Assembly (NCBI GenBank): GCA_028705905.1
Contig: JAQWCP010000089.1
Location: 1 to 6,676 of the forward strand
Length of the DNA: 6,676 bases
DNA from: Oscillospiraceae bacterium
Lineage (GTDB): Bacteria; Bacillota; Clostridia; Oscillospirales; Oscillospiraceae
Direction of reading: 5' to 3'
Shown here: piece after piece, positions 1 to 6,308 of the stretch
How the letters are laid out: each line of letters opens with the position of its first letter
Numbering within the stretch: position 1 is the stretch's first letter
The notes under the pieces: generated by a model
Databases searched by the model: none
What the model was told of the DNA's origin: nothing
What the model saw: only the letters and a program-made list of their open reading frames with translations
Translations under genes and position numbers: made by a program

Positions 1-1
1 G

Positions 2-196
2 GGCGAAGACACCAATATCCTTTCCTATGAGGATGCGTCCCATATCTCCGAATATGCCATTCCTGCCATTCAATGGGCGTGTGGTGCTGGTATCATGCAG
101 GGGAATGGAACAAAACTTGATCCCCAGGGCAAAGCCACCCGAGCCCAGGTTGCGGCTATGCTCATGCGATTTATCGAAACTGTCGTAAAGAAATAG
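2..196 (+). CDS. C-terminal end of an SLH-domain surface protein (partial)
   Basis: The 5' part lies outside the window. The 64 visible residues are the last S-layer-homology repeat. It begins YEDASHISEYAIPAIQWAC, continues with GIMQGNG, and ends in the signature TRAQVAAMLMRF, followed by ETVVKK and a TAG stop. SLH repeats bind secondary cell-wall polymer, so the protein is expected to sit on the outside of a Gram-positive cell wall. The fourth residue of the usual TRAE motif is Q here, a common variant. What lies N-terminal to this repeat, and hence the protein's function, cannot be judged. It is the first of two SLH proteins in the window. The frame is open from base 2 without a start codon, as expected for a gene cut by the window edge. 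Confidence 0.88.
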   Translation, partial: GEDTNILSYEDASHISEYAIPAIQWACGAGIMQGNGTKLDPQGKATRAQVAAMLMRFIETVVKK

Positions 197-208
197 AGAA
201 ATGACAAC

Positions 209-256
209 GGGAACAGCAGTTGGAGACTGTAAAAAGATCATCTGACTGCTGTTCCC
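209..256 (+). terminator. 12-bp inverted repeat after the first SLH gene, weak terminator candidate
   Basis: GGGAACAGCAGT (209-220) is perfectly complementary to ACTGCTGTTCCC (245-256), with a 24-nt loop. It begins 13 nt after the SLH stop codon, the usual place for a terminator. It lacks a downstream T-run (ATATAAAACA follows) and its loop is long. It may act as a weak terminator, an mRNA 3'-end stabiliser, or a site in the leader of the next gene. Confidence 0.45.
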
Positions 257-301
257 ATATAAAACATGATGCTTTAATGGATAAAGAAAGAAGAAATTCC
301 T

Positions 302-1162
302 ATGACTGATATGACAATGTTATTTGCATTGGAAAAGGAGCTTGACCGGTATCATAAATTGTATGATGCCTTAAGAATAATTGATCCGATTCATAAGAGA
401 GTCCTTGAGAGATCTGACAACCCGAACCATACTCAAGAGTATCGTCATTTAAACTTTTGGGGGAATGAATTGATCAGTAATGATTCCATTGCAATGCGCG
501 CATTTCAGGGGAATGAGTGTGTTATGAGATTGGAGTATATGGCTGATTCCATATTTCTTGTTACCGCTTTTCCAATAGAAATCTCAAGCGGGAAATTGGT
601 ACTTGAGTTACTAAAAAATGTAACCAATAGCTTGTCGATTGGCTCTAACGATTATTCTGACGCAAGCAACAATTTGGCGCTGAAGGATGAACTCACAAAT
701 TTATTTAACAGGCGGTATGTCGACCAGCGCTTAGCAAAAGATATTATCAAAGCGTTCGCCGAGCATTTGCCAATGTCACTGGTATTTTTGGATGTGGATA
801 ATTTAAAAGAAATCAATGATTCGTTGGGACATGCATTCGGAGATAAAGTTCTAGTAGGAATTTCTGATATCATAATGCGTTCAATCCGTTCCAATACCGA
901 TTGGGTGGCTCGATATGGCGGCGATGAATTTTTGATTTGTCTTAACAATACGGAAGCAAAGGAAGCTTTTGAAATTGCCGAGAGAATCCGGGAAAAAATT
1001 GCTGAACTGGTAATTTTACACGGCAGGAAAATAAAGACAACTGCATCGCTGGGCATATATTCTATAGGGGAAACAGAACTGTCTGCTGCTGAAGCAATAT
1101 CTTTGGCGGATCATAAGATGTATGAGGCCAAAAGAAATGGGAAAAATTGCACGATGCAGTGA
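302..1162 (+). CDS. Diguanylate cyclase with PAS-like N-terminal domain and C-terminal GGDEF domain
   Basis: Predicted to make cyclic di-GMP from two GTP in the cytoplasm. The C-terminal half (about residues 125-286) is a complete GGDEF domain. It has DELTNLFNRR at 129-138, the metal-binding stretch FLDVDNLKEIND with D164, RYGGDEF with GGDEF at 206-210, a SLGIYSI strand, and the closing ADHKMYEAKRNGKN. All catalytic landmarks look intact, so I infer an active enzyme. The allosteric I-site normally reads RxxD just before GGDEF. Here it is SNTD (197-200), so the arginine is not in register and product inhibition may be weak or absent. Residues 1-120 resemble the PAS-like sensor in front of many clostridial GGDEF proteins (KLYDALRIIDP, then AFPIEISSGKLVLELLKNVTN). 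No membrane segment is seen. The chosen ATG follows a purine-rich stretch (283-295) but no strong Shine-Dalgarno; ATGs at 311 and 317 are alternatives. It is the first gene of a probable three-gene operon. Confidence 0.93.
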   Translation: MTDMTMLFALEKELDRYHKLYDALRIIDPIHKRVLERSDNPNHTQEYRHLNFWGNELISNDSIAMRAFQGNECVMRLEYMADSIFLVTAFPIEISSGKLVLELLKNVTNSLSIGSNDYSDASNNLALKDELTNLFNRRYVDQRLAKDIIKAFAEHLPMSLVFLDVDNLKEINDSLGHAFGDKVLVGISDIIMRSIRSNTDWVARYGGDEFLICLNNTEAKEAFEIAERIREKIAELVILHGRKIKTTASLGIYSIGETELSAAEAISLADHKMYEAKRNGKNCTMQ

Positions 1163-1191
1163 ATATAAAAACAGATAAATATAACAAAAAT

Positions 1192-1202
1192 AAGGCGGTG
1201 AT
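1192..1202 (+). promoter_or_regulatory. Ribosome binding site that fixes the GTG start at 1208
   Basis: AAGGCGGTGAT matches the Firmicute anti-Shine-Dalgarno complement AAGGAGGTGAT at 10 of 11 positions and ends 5 nt before GTG 1208. It supports the 89-residue reading over an overlapping frame that would start at 1147 inside the cyclase gene. Confidence 0.8.
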
Positions 1203-1207
1203 GATTT

Positions 1208-1477
1208 GTGAAAATCCAGATTTGGTCAAAAACGAAAGTAGGAAAGAGTGCAGCTTGTTTCATTCTGCTTTTTATTATCTTGATGATCTTGAAATTCTTC
1301 ACTTACAGCATTCCTCTTCCAACTCCAGTTATTGCCTGTTTGGGCATAATAGGCTTTATATTGGGAACGATCTCAATGGTAAAAAACAAAGATAGATCCC
1401 TGCTGACATTCTTATCTATTCTTATCGGATTGTTGGTTGTTCTCTGGGTAGTGGCAGAAATACTATTTCCTCATTAA
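1208..1477 (+). CDS. Small three-helix membrane protein, function unknown
   Basis: An 89-residue protein starting at GTG behind a near-consensus ribosome binding site. A short basic N-terminus (KIQIWSKTKVGK) precedes three hydrophobic segments at about 14-31, 40-58 and 65-86. A charged turn, KNKDRS (59-64), separates the last two, and the protein ends AEILFPH. The positive-inside rule puts both the N-terminus and the KNKDR turn in the cytoplasm, although that requires one of the three segments to be re-entrant or peripheral, so the topology is uncertain. I do not recognise a named family; it resembles small uncharacterised Firmicute membrane proteins with a glycine-rich second helix. It lies 45 nt after the cyclase and 30 nt before the large SLH gene, so it is probably in the same transcript. 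A role linked to surface-protein export or to c-di-GMP signalling is only a guess from context. Confidence 0.8.
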   Translation: MKIQIWSKTKVGKSAACFILLFIILMILKFFTYSIPLPTPVIACLGIIGFILGTISMVKNKDRSLLTFLSILIGLLVVLWVVAEILFPH

Positions 1478-1507
1478 AAACGCTATATGTGAAAGAGGTG
1501 TACTACG

Positions 1508-4500
1508 ATGATTAAAAAAGTTTTAACATCATTTTTGTGCGTTATCATATTGTTATCAATCAACGCTCCGTTGGAGGCCAGTGCTGCTCTTAGCACAACG
1601 CCCGCATCCATCACAAACATCTCATATCAGTACAATGACCGGGTGAAGTTTATTGATTTATCCAATGTAACTTCTTCTGGTGATTCGCTCAAGATTCCAG
1701 GTTCTTCTCTCTCAACAGGAGATATCATTGTAGACGAAAGTGGCCAGAAGAGCCTGAAAATTCTCAAGGTCAACGCAGATGGTACATATATCACAACACG
1801 GCCTACCATGTATGACCTATTCAGCGAGTTTACAATTCCACGGCAGGTCATCGAACCAAACGCTGCAAACATCACCGAATTTGGAGTAAAAGGGATATCT
1901 GCTCAGGAATATGCATCAATTCTAGCGAAAGAATCCGGAACAAGCGATACCCAAAAGCTCATGCAAGGTGATGTCCCCTCCGCCGACATGCAGAAAATGT
2001 ATCAGCTTTTTGAAAACCGTGGTTCAAGGATTTACCAGTTCAACGGCGATTACACGTTTTCTTCATTCAATATGGGTAGCGGGTCTTCAAGTGTGAAGCT
2101 TCATCTGGAGGGTGCGCTCGGCGTTAGCCCTGGCATTGTCGCTGACTACTCCCTTTCCAATGGATATGAGTTCGGATTTGTCGATGCTGCGCAGTTTATC
2201 GACCTCAAGGCGCTGCTAGACGTCAAGATTGATCAGGAGATGTACTGTCCAATATTTGCAATTAATGTTCCGATACCCAAGCTGGGGGCAGTACGTCTCG
2301 GTATCTATCTTGTCCTCGACGTTGATGGCAACATTACACTGACAGTCAAAGCGGAGGAGGGCATCATCGCATCGGCCAGCGTTTATGGCAGTACAAAATA
2401 TGGCATTCCCACCTCCTTCCATGTCAATAAAGATTTCGATTCATTTTTCGGGGCAGAGTGCGATCCGATGGGCTATATCCACGCTGGGGTATATATAACG
2501 CCTCTCGTTCAGCTTGAGATCCTCAGTGTCGACGTCTTTGACGCTCAGCTCCGGCTTGGATTTTACGCTTACGCAGATTTTTCCGAGACGACCATGAATT
2601 ATGGTGTTGACTTTGTTCTCCATGCCTTTGTAACCATTCTGGACGACCGGACGACGTTAATCAAACAACACATTCCGATCATTGAACGCAGCAAAACCAT
2701 GCGTCCGCAAGACGATGTGATTTATTATTTCAGTCGTTTGTGTAGTTATCAAGACCGGATTAACGTCGCCGCCTTCACCAAACGCCCAGTCGGATCCACA
2801 GAACCATATCCGGACCCCTTTAGCGACAAAATGGCTTTCGCAAACCGGACGCTAGAGGCTTGGTATTATGCGTCGGGAAATGACCCGCAAGGAGGCTCAA
2901 ACCAAAATCCGACCAAGAAAGTCACTGTAGTGACGGACGCCAACGGCTGCGCTTCAATCGATTTCAAGAAATTTGGAATTGATATCTCAAAGGGAGACAA
3001 GATTATCATCAAAGCGCCTGGCTTTATTGGGCAGACAGACTTAATACAGGCGACAAGCCCCTTCGTCACAGGCGAGGCGTATTCCGGGGCTGCCAACCTG
3101 CAGGGTGACTATTTTAATGATACGGTCGAATTTGAAACACCATCCGGTAGAGATTTGACTGTTTTGGACGTGCCGAATGCCAAAGTTGAATTTACTACCC
3201 AGCCGCGTATCTACTACGAAGGACCTGTCAAGATCTATTCCACCAATAAAACCACGAACGCCACGGAAAAAGCGGTCTTTGCCGCCCAGGAGGGCGTTAC
3301 ACAGTACGCGTTAAAGAAAACAGGGGTGAACATTAGCTATCTGAGTGACTACGACATCAAACCGAACTGTGAGCTCAAATGGCAAATCGTTGACAGCGGT
3401 TATACTTACGGAACCACTGTGCCGTCAGGCAAAGGCAGCCTTGAGACAAAACACAACATTGTTGTGCATCGCCTTACAATGGATCAGCAGGTTCCAATTG
3501 AAGACTACAGTGGCAAATCTATCGGTCTGCAACACAATGTAACACTTCAACTCATCGCTGTTAACAAAGGAGGCAGCAAGCCATACACAGGTACGGCTGA
3601 CCTGTATGTCGCGCTTGGTGAGGTGCCGGCCGGCTATAAACAGGGCCCCATGCCGCCGAGAGATTTGGGCTATGTCAAGTTCCCCGCCGCAGATGTCCGA
3701 TATCCGAACCATTTCGAATATTATCGTGACGATCCATTCCCGGTTTTATTATACGAGGCAAAAGATTTACCAAAACTGATTCTCGGATCCGCAGTCAGCA
3801 GCAGCGGGGGAACGAGCACCGAAGCTAGCTATCGGTGGCGCTGGGAGGAAATAAAGCCCGGTATTCCTACAACTGTGACGATTAAAGAACCCCATACAAT
3901 TCAAAGCCCAACTGGTGGGCGGATCACGGTTTACGAAGATGTTGAAGTTCCAAATATCATTTATAAAATGCCATATTTCCAAATTTTAGTCGGGTTTTCA
4001 AATATGCGGCCGTCATATGTCATCACCTCACCGACGGCAGGCGCAAGCATCCCTGCCAGTGAAGACGAGGCGGTTTCAAGAAGCATCTATCAGATGCGCC
4101 ACGTCGTTTCCGGCATGTCAGTGACCGGAGTCCCGCTGCCTGACCCGCCGTTTTCGCCGCCCGCGCCTGTGATTTATGATTTGGACGAACTGACGCCAGG
4201 AGACGCGAATGCATTTAACATCGAATTTCAATTAGAACAGATGCTGAAAACAGACCAGTTCGTCGTCAATCCCCTTTCCGACTGGTCTTCTGGCGCTTAT
4301 AAGACCTGCGCTTTAACAGGAAAAAACACGGCAGCAACAGCCCCCATAACAATCAAGAATGCCGCTGCGCTTCCGACTTGGGCGGCAGGCTACATCCGTT
4401 CTGCTGTGAATAACGGAATTATGCGCTTAGATGCAAACGGCAATTTCCCTGTTGGTAAATTTACGACGCGAGCGGAATTTTGCGCTACTATTGTCAATGC

Positions 4501-4939
4501 ACTGGGACTGAGCTCGCTTGACGCAGTCAAAACAGACTTTCCCTTTCTTGATGTCAAATCTACCGATGTGAACCTAAAACAAATGCAGATCGCATATCAA
4601 TGCGGGATCATTAACGGCGTCTCGTCTACGGCATTCAATCCGAACTCCCTAGTCACCCGTCAAGATGCCGCTACTATGCTCATCCGCGCTTTCAACCTCA
4701 GAAACACTGCCCTGATCCCCGCTAATACGGGCGGGATGCTTAGCCGCTTTTCGGATCGAAATGCTGTGAGCGGTTATGCGATGGCCAATTTCGAGAAATC
4801 CGTTGCCTTAAACTTCTTTAACGGCTATTCTAACGGAACGCTTCAACCACTTACAAATATTACGAATGAGCAGACAGCAAAAATTATATGGGAGCTTAAG
4901 CTGAAAGCAGAAAAGCCGGGCTTGCAGTGGGTAAGATAA
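1508..4939 (+). CDS. Large secreted SLH-anchored surface protein, 1143 aa
   Basis: Start: ATG lies 7 nt after AAAGAGGTG (1492-1500). Residues 1-27 are a signal peptide: KK, a hydrophobic core VLTSFLCVIILLSI, and an A-S-A site at 24-26. The C-terminus carries three SLH repeats for binding cell-wall polymer. Repeat 1 (about 954-1000) has TRAE at 987-990. Repeat 2 (about 1011-1063) has TRQD at 1050-1053. Repeat 3 (about 1081-1128) has a degenerate TNEQ at 1119-1122. The roughly 920 residues between are beta-rich and I do not recognise them as an enzyme. Residues around 410-515, with VVTDANGCASIDF (475 on) then IIIKAPGF, resemble a carboxypeptidase-regulatory-like beta-sandwich. A proline-rich stretch, PLPDPPFSPPAPV, comes before the SLH part. 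Several cysteines are scattered through the exported part, which is unusual. It is probably an adhesin or S-layer-associated structural protein; that is inferred from architecture. It is the last gene of the cyclase operon. Confidence 0.9.
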   Translation: MIKKVLTSFLCVIILLSINAPLEASAALSTTPASITNISYQYNDRVKFIDLSNVTSSGDSLKIPGSSLSTGDIIVDESGQKSLKILKVNADGTYITTRPTMYDLFSEFTIPRQVIEPNAANITEFGVKGISAQEYASILAKESGTSDTQKLMQGDVPSADMQKMYQLFENRGSRIYQFNGDYTFSSFNMGSGSSSVKLHLEGALGVSPGIVADYSLSNGYEFGFVDAAQFIDLKALLDVKIDQEMYCPIFAINVPIPKLGAVRLGIYLVLDVDGNITLTVKAEEGIIASASVYGSTKYGIPTSFHVNKDFDSFFGAECDPMGYIHAGVYITPLVQLEILSVDVFDAQLRLGFYAYADFSETTMNYGVDFVLHAFVTILDDRTTLIKQHIPIIERSKTMRPQDDVIYYFSRLCSYQDRINVAAFTKRPVGSTEPYPDPFSDKMAFANRTLEAWYYASGNDPQGGSNQNPTKKVTVVTDANGCASIDFKKFGIDISKGDKIIIKAPGFIGQTDLIQATSPFVTGEAYSGAANLQGDYFNDTVEFETPSGRDLTVLDVPNAKVEFTTQPRIYYEGPVKIYSTNKTTNATEKAVFAAQEGVTQYALKKTGVNISYLSDYDIKPNCELKWQIVDSGYTYGTTVPSGKGSLETKHNIVVHRLTMDQQVPIEDYSGKSIGLQHNVTLQLIAVNKGGSKPYTGTADLYVALGEVPAGYKQGPMPPRDLGYVKFPAADVRYPNHFEYYRDDPFPVLLYEAKDLPKLILGSAVSSSGGTSTEASYRWRWEEIKPGIPTTVTIKEPHTIQSPTGGRITVYEDVEVPNIIYKMPYFQILVGFSNMRPSYVITSPTAGASIPASEDEAVSRSIYQMRHVVSGMSVTGVPLPDPPFSPPAPVIYDLDELTPGDANAFNIEFQLEQMLKTDQFVVNPLSDWSSGAYKTCALTGKNTAATAPITIKNAAALPTWAAGYIRSAVNNGIMRLDANGNFPVGKFTTRAEFCATIVNALGLSSLDAVKTDFPFLDVKSTDVNLKQMQIAYQCGIINGVSSTAFNPNSLVTRQDAATMLIRAFNLRNTALIPANTGGMLSRFSDRNAVSGYAMANFEKSVALNFFNGYSNGTLQPLTNITNEQTAKIIWELKLKAEKPGLQWVR

Positions 4940-5116
4940 TTAGGATAACAAACAGAGCTTATGGCCGTACTGCTGAATATTAATGTTTTTCTTTTCAAGC
5001 AGCAATTCATCACCACCATACCGTAGCCAAAGGCGGGGAAAAGTACGATTTTTCAAGGTTTCGTGGCTCTCAAAATATGCATCGTACTGTTCCATGACCG
5101 ACCGTTTGGAAGGTTG
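4940..5116. other. Non-coding stretch after the SLH gene
   Basis: No gene is supported here. On the minus strand a 61-codon frame (TTG at 5125, first ATG at 5095) runs back to a stop at 4940-4942, immediately next to the SLH stop codon. It has no ribosome binding site before either start and I recognise no domain. This stretch forms the first 177 nt of a 499-nt gene-free gap that runs to the stop codon of the minus-strand operon. Confidence 0.5.
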
Positions 5117-5176
5117 AAACACCAAATAAACACCAGGTTGTAAGGCGTTCTGTGTCTGCCGTACAACTTGGTGTTT
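5117..5176. repeat. Long hairpin with duplicated AAACACCA arm
   Basis: AAACACCAGGTTGTA (5128-5142) pairs with TACAACTTGGTGTTT (5162-5176): 15 positions with one G-U wobble. GGC/GCC inside can extend the stem. A second AAACACCAA at 5117-5125 can pair with the same right arm, TTGGTGTTT (5168-5176), so two mutually exclusive stems are possible. On the + strand TTTT and C follow the stem, so it could end the SLH operon transcript about 190 nt after the stop codon. It may also be part of a dispersed repeat. Confidence 0.55.
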
Positions 5177-5188
5177 TCTGTAGTGAAT

Positions 5189-5224
5189 TCAAAAACTCGC
5201 CTCCAAACGGAAGCGAGTTTTTGA
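5189..5224 (-). terminator. Bidirectional Rho-independent terminator next to the left tRNA fragment
   Basis: TCAAAAACTCGC (5189-5200) is perfectly complementary to GCGAGTTTTTGA (5213-5224). An inner TCC/GGA pairing leaves an AAAC loop. Each strand ends in a run of five T. On the minus strand it lies 16 nt beyond the CCA end of the tRNA-Ala fragment, exactly where a tRNA terminator belongs. On the + strand it can also stop transcripts from the SLH operon. Confidence 0.8.
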
Positions 5225-5240
5225 TTGTCTCTCTTTGATA

Positions 5241-5286
5241 TGGTGGAGATAAGCGGGATCGAACCGCTGACCTCTTGAATGCCATT
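5241..5286 (-). pseudogene. tRNA-Ala(GGC) 3' fragment, left attachment-site-like repeat
   Basis: Read on the minus strand, this is the tRNA from the anticodon loop (AATGGCATT, anticodon GGC) through the 3' half of the anticodon stem, the T-arm AGCGG-TTCGATC-CCGCT, the acceptor strand TATCTCC, discriminator A and CCA. The whole 5' half is missing; unrelated GC-rich sequence joins at 5287. All 46 bases are identical to 6573-6618. A tRNA 3' end cut exactly in the anticodon loop is the usual product of tyrosine-recombinase integration, so this is probably the displaced end (attL/attR) of an integrated element. Confidence 0.8.
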
Positions 5287-5377
5287 GGTCGCCGCGCGTG
5301 CCTGTTTCTTATGGGGACATGATAACTCTTCCTTATACACCTGTCAATAACCGTGAAAATATGAAAATGAGCACAAA

Positions 5378-5415
5378 ATAGCAAATGAGGGCGAAGTTTC
5401 GCCCTCATTTGTTAT
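5378..5415 (-). terminator. Terminator of the minus-strand zinc-ribbon/membrane operon
   Basis: An 18-bp stem is formed by 5378-5395 and 5398-5415, perfect except for one G-U pair. Its core is AAATGAGGGCGAA against TTCGCCCTCATTT. On the minus strand it lies 23 nt after the stop codon of the membrane-protein gene and is followed by the T-rich CTATTTTGTG. It could also work on the + strand (TTATTTGTAAAC). Confidence 0.85.
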
Positions 5416-5438
5416 TTGTAAACTTTTTGTGAACACCA

Positions 5439-5801
5439 TTATTCTATGTCTTTGAAATATACTATTGCACCACGGTTGCAGCCAGCACCACAAAGCAGCC
5501 CAATAATTGCTAGTACAATGCTTGCGGACAAACTAAACAGACTACCTATGAGATATCCTCCAACAGCCCACCCCACGGTATATACCCCAGCAAATACTAA
5601 CGATATAATACGCAGTATCTTATGCTTGGTTGCAAACATAAACACAAATATAGGGGCTAAAAATAAGACACCAAATAAAATCCAAGACTTAAACTGTAAG
5701 CCGAACCCAATTGCACTTAAGCCAACTTGCCCTGCGAATGCCTTAAATATATCTTCATTAACAAATGCCTGTGTCATACCTGCTCTTATTGTATCTTTCA
5801 T
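5439..5801 (-). CDS. Small polytopic membrane protein, second gene of minus-strand operon
   Basis: A 120-residue protein of unknown function. The N-terminus (1-27, MKDTIRAGMTQAFVNEDIFK...) is polar and probably amphipathic. Hydrophobic segments follow at about 39-57, 62-86 and 88-107, with a basic TKHKILR loop between the first two. The last helix ends in LLCGAGCNRGA with two cysteines, and the tail is IVYFKDIE. The ATG at 5801 has the ribosome binding site AGAAGGGA (5807-5814) 5 nt before it. That site overlaps the stop codon of the zinc-ribbon gene, so the two are probably translationally coupled. An overlapping + strand frame at 5446-5838 is antisense to it, has no ribosome binding site and is rejected. 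I recognise no named family. A role beside the zinc-ribbon protein in a mobile-island function (for example defence) is speculation. Confidence 0.8.
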   Translation of the reverse strand: MKDTIRAGMTQAFVNEDIFKAFAGQVGLSAIGFGLQFKSWILFGVLFLAPIFVFMFATKHKILRIISLVFAGVYTVGWAVGGYLIGSLFSLSASIVLAIIGLLCGAGCNRGAIVYFKDIE

Positions 5802-5812
5802 GTTAATCCCTT

Positions 5813-6007
5813 CTACGGTTTACCCCCTTGACATTTAGGGCATTTCCTTTGCCATATATCAGTGCCATTTGAATAATACTCATTACCACAGGAACCACAT
5901 TTCAATACATAAAACCATTGATTATTATCTGTACCTGGCATATGAGTACGACCTAAATTTTCTTGCATATTCTTATTAATATATCCAATTGCGGTGCTGT
6001 CCCTCAT
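5813..6007 (-). CDS. Small zinc-ribbon protein (64 aa), first gene of minus-strand operon
   Basis: Two CxxC pairs, C37-G-S-C40 and C56-P-K-C59, form a classic four-cysteine zinc ribbon. They lie within LKCGSCGNEYYSNGTDIWQ followed by RKCPKCQGGKP. The N-terminal 30 residues include IGYINKN and PGTDNNQ. From memory, the pattern GTDxNQ...CxxC...NGxDIxxRKCPxCQGG recurs in small uncharacterised bacterial proteins often found in mobile or restriction-type islands; I know of no assigned function. The start is set at ATG 6007 because AGGAG (6016-6020) lies 8 nt upstream. A longer 73-residue reading from 6034 would begin between the -10 box and the expected transcription start. The stop at 5813 leaves 11 nt before the next gene. 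The codon use is more AT-rich than in the SLH gene, consistent with separate ancestry. Confidence 0.85.
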   Translation of the reverse strand: MRDSTAIGYINKNMQENLGRTHMPGTDNNQWFYVLKCGSCGNEYYSNGTDIWQRKCPKCQGGKP

Positions 6008-6036
6008 GACACCCACTCCTAAACTTATATACATAC

Positions 6037-6065
6037 ACTATATCAAACACTTGAATAAAATGCAA
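6037..6065 (-). promoter_or_regulatory. Sigma-A-type promoter of the zinc-ribbon/membrane operon
   Basis: On the minus strand, TTGCAT (6065-6060) and TATAGT (6042-6037) are separated by exactly 17 nt. A TG one base before the -10 makes it an extended -10 box. The predicted transcription start is near 6030, giving a leader of about 22 nt that carries the AGGAG site and then ATG 6007. Confidence 0.75.
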
Positions 6066-6119
6066 GGAAGTGTTGTGATGAAGATAGAGACAATTTATTT
6101 CCATCAATATAGGAATCAT

Positions 6120-6166
6120 TGCATTTTTCATCAATGTTTCAATATATATTATCAATGATGAATGCA
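6120..6166. repeat. Imperfect AT-rich dyad upstream of the operon promoter
   Basis: TGCATT (6120-6125) and CATCA (6129-6133) pair with TGATG (6156-6160) and AATGCA (6161-6166) around an AT-only centre. ATCAAT also recurs at 6103, 6130 and 6151. It could be a regulator site or DNA bending sequence 55-100 bp upstream of the -35 box. Chance is possible in DNA this AT-rich. Confidence 0.3.
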
Positions 6167-6231
6167 TGAATTATATTACCCCTCATTAATTAATAAAAAA
6201 GATGAAATAATTTATGCATACTCCAATAAAA

Positions 6232-6264
6232 AACTGTAGTAAACAGGGGTTTAACTGTAGTAAA
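6232..6264. repeat. 12-bp direct repeat with 21-bp spacing
   Basis: AACTGTAGTAAA occurs at 6232-6243 and again at 6253-6264. The 21-bp period is two DNA helical turns, so both copies face the same side of the helix, as paired operator or recombinase arm sites often do. It lies next to the 32-bp palindrome. Confidence 0.6.
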
Positions 6265-6276
6265 ACGTTGTAATTT

Positions 6277-6308
6277 GGGGCAAAACTTTTTTAAAAAAGT
6301 TTTGCCCC
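6277..6308. repeat. Perfect 32-bp palindrome, bidirectional terminator-like hairpin
   Basis: GGGGCAAAACTTTTTT (6277-6292) is followed directly by its exact reverse complement (6293-6308), with no spacer. In RNA the AT centre would form the loop, with a GGGGCAAAAC stem. There is no T-run beyond the stem, so ordinary termination is doubtful. A protein-binding palindrome, a cruciform or a remnant terminal repeat is also possible. Confidence 0.75.

Noticed and set aside
1147..1395. 82-codon frame overlapping the end of the cyclase and the small membrane gene
   Set aside because: No ribosome binding site precedes it and its sequence is not protein-like. The GTG frame at 1208 has a near-consensus site and clear membrane helices.
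1478..1507. c-di-GMP riboswitch before the SLH gene
   Set aside because: The gap is only 30 nt and mostly ribosome binding site; there is no room for the aptamer.
4940..5125. 61-codon minus-strand frame containing RYGGDELLLEKK
   Set aside because: The GGDE string invites comparison with a GGDEF domain, but none of the other cyclase motifs is present. Both possible starts (TTG 5125, ATG 5095) lack a ribosome binding site. It may be part of a dispersed repeat.
5053..5408. Two minus-strand frames of 95 and 112 codons across the tRNA fragment and hairpins
   Set aside because: They translate through tRNA sequence, a terminator and a long hairpin; these are artefacts of non-coding DNA.
5446..5838. 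130-codon open frame on the + strand
   Set aside because: It is antisense to the 120-residue membrane protein, has no ribosome binding site, and its composition is like a reverse-strand shadow. The minus-strand reading has promoter, ribosome binding site, helices and terminator.
5976..6167. 63-codon minus-strand frame
   Set aside because: It spans the promoter and leader of the zinc-ribbon operon in another frame and has no ribosome binding site.
5117..6308. CRISPR array or insertion sequence
   Set aside because: The repeats are pairs or hairpin arms rather than regularly spaced units, and no transposase, terminal inverted repeat pair or Cas gene is visible.
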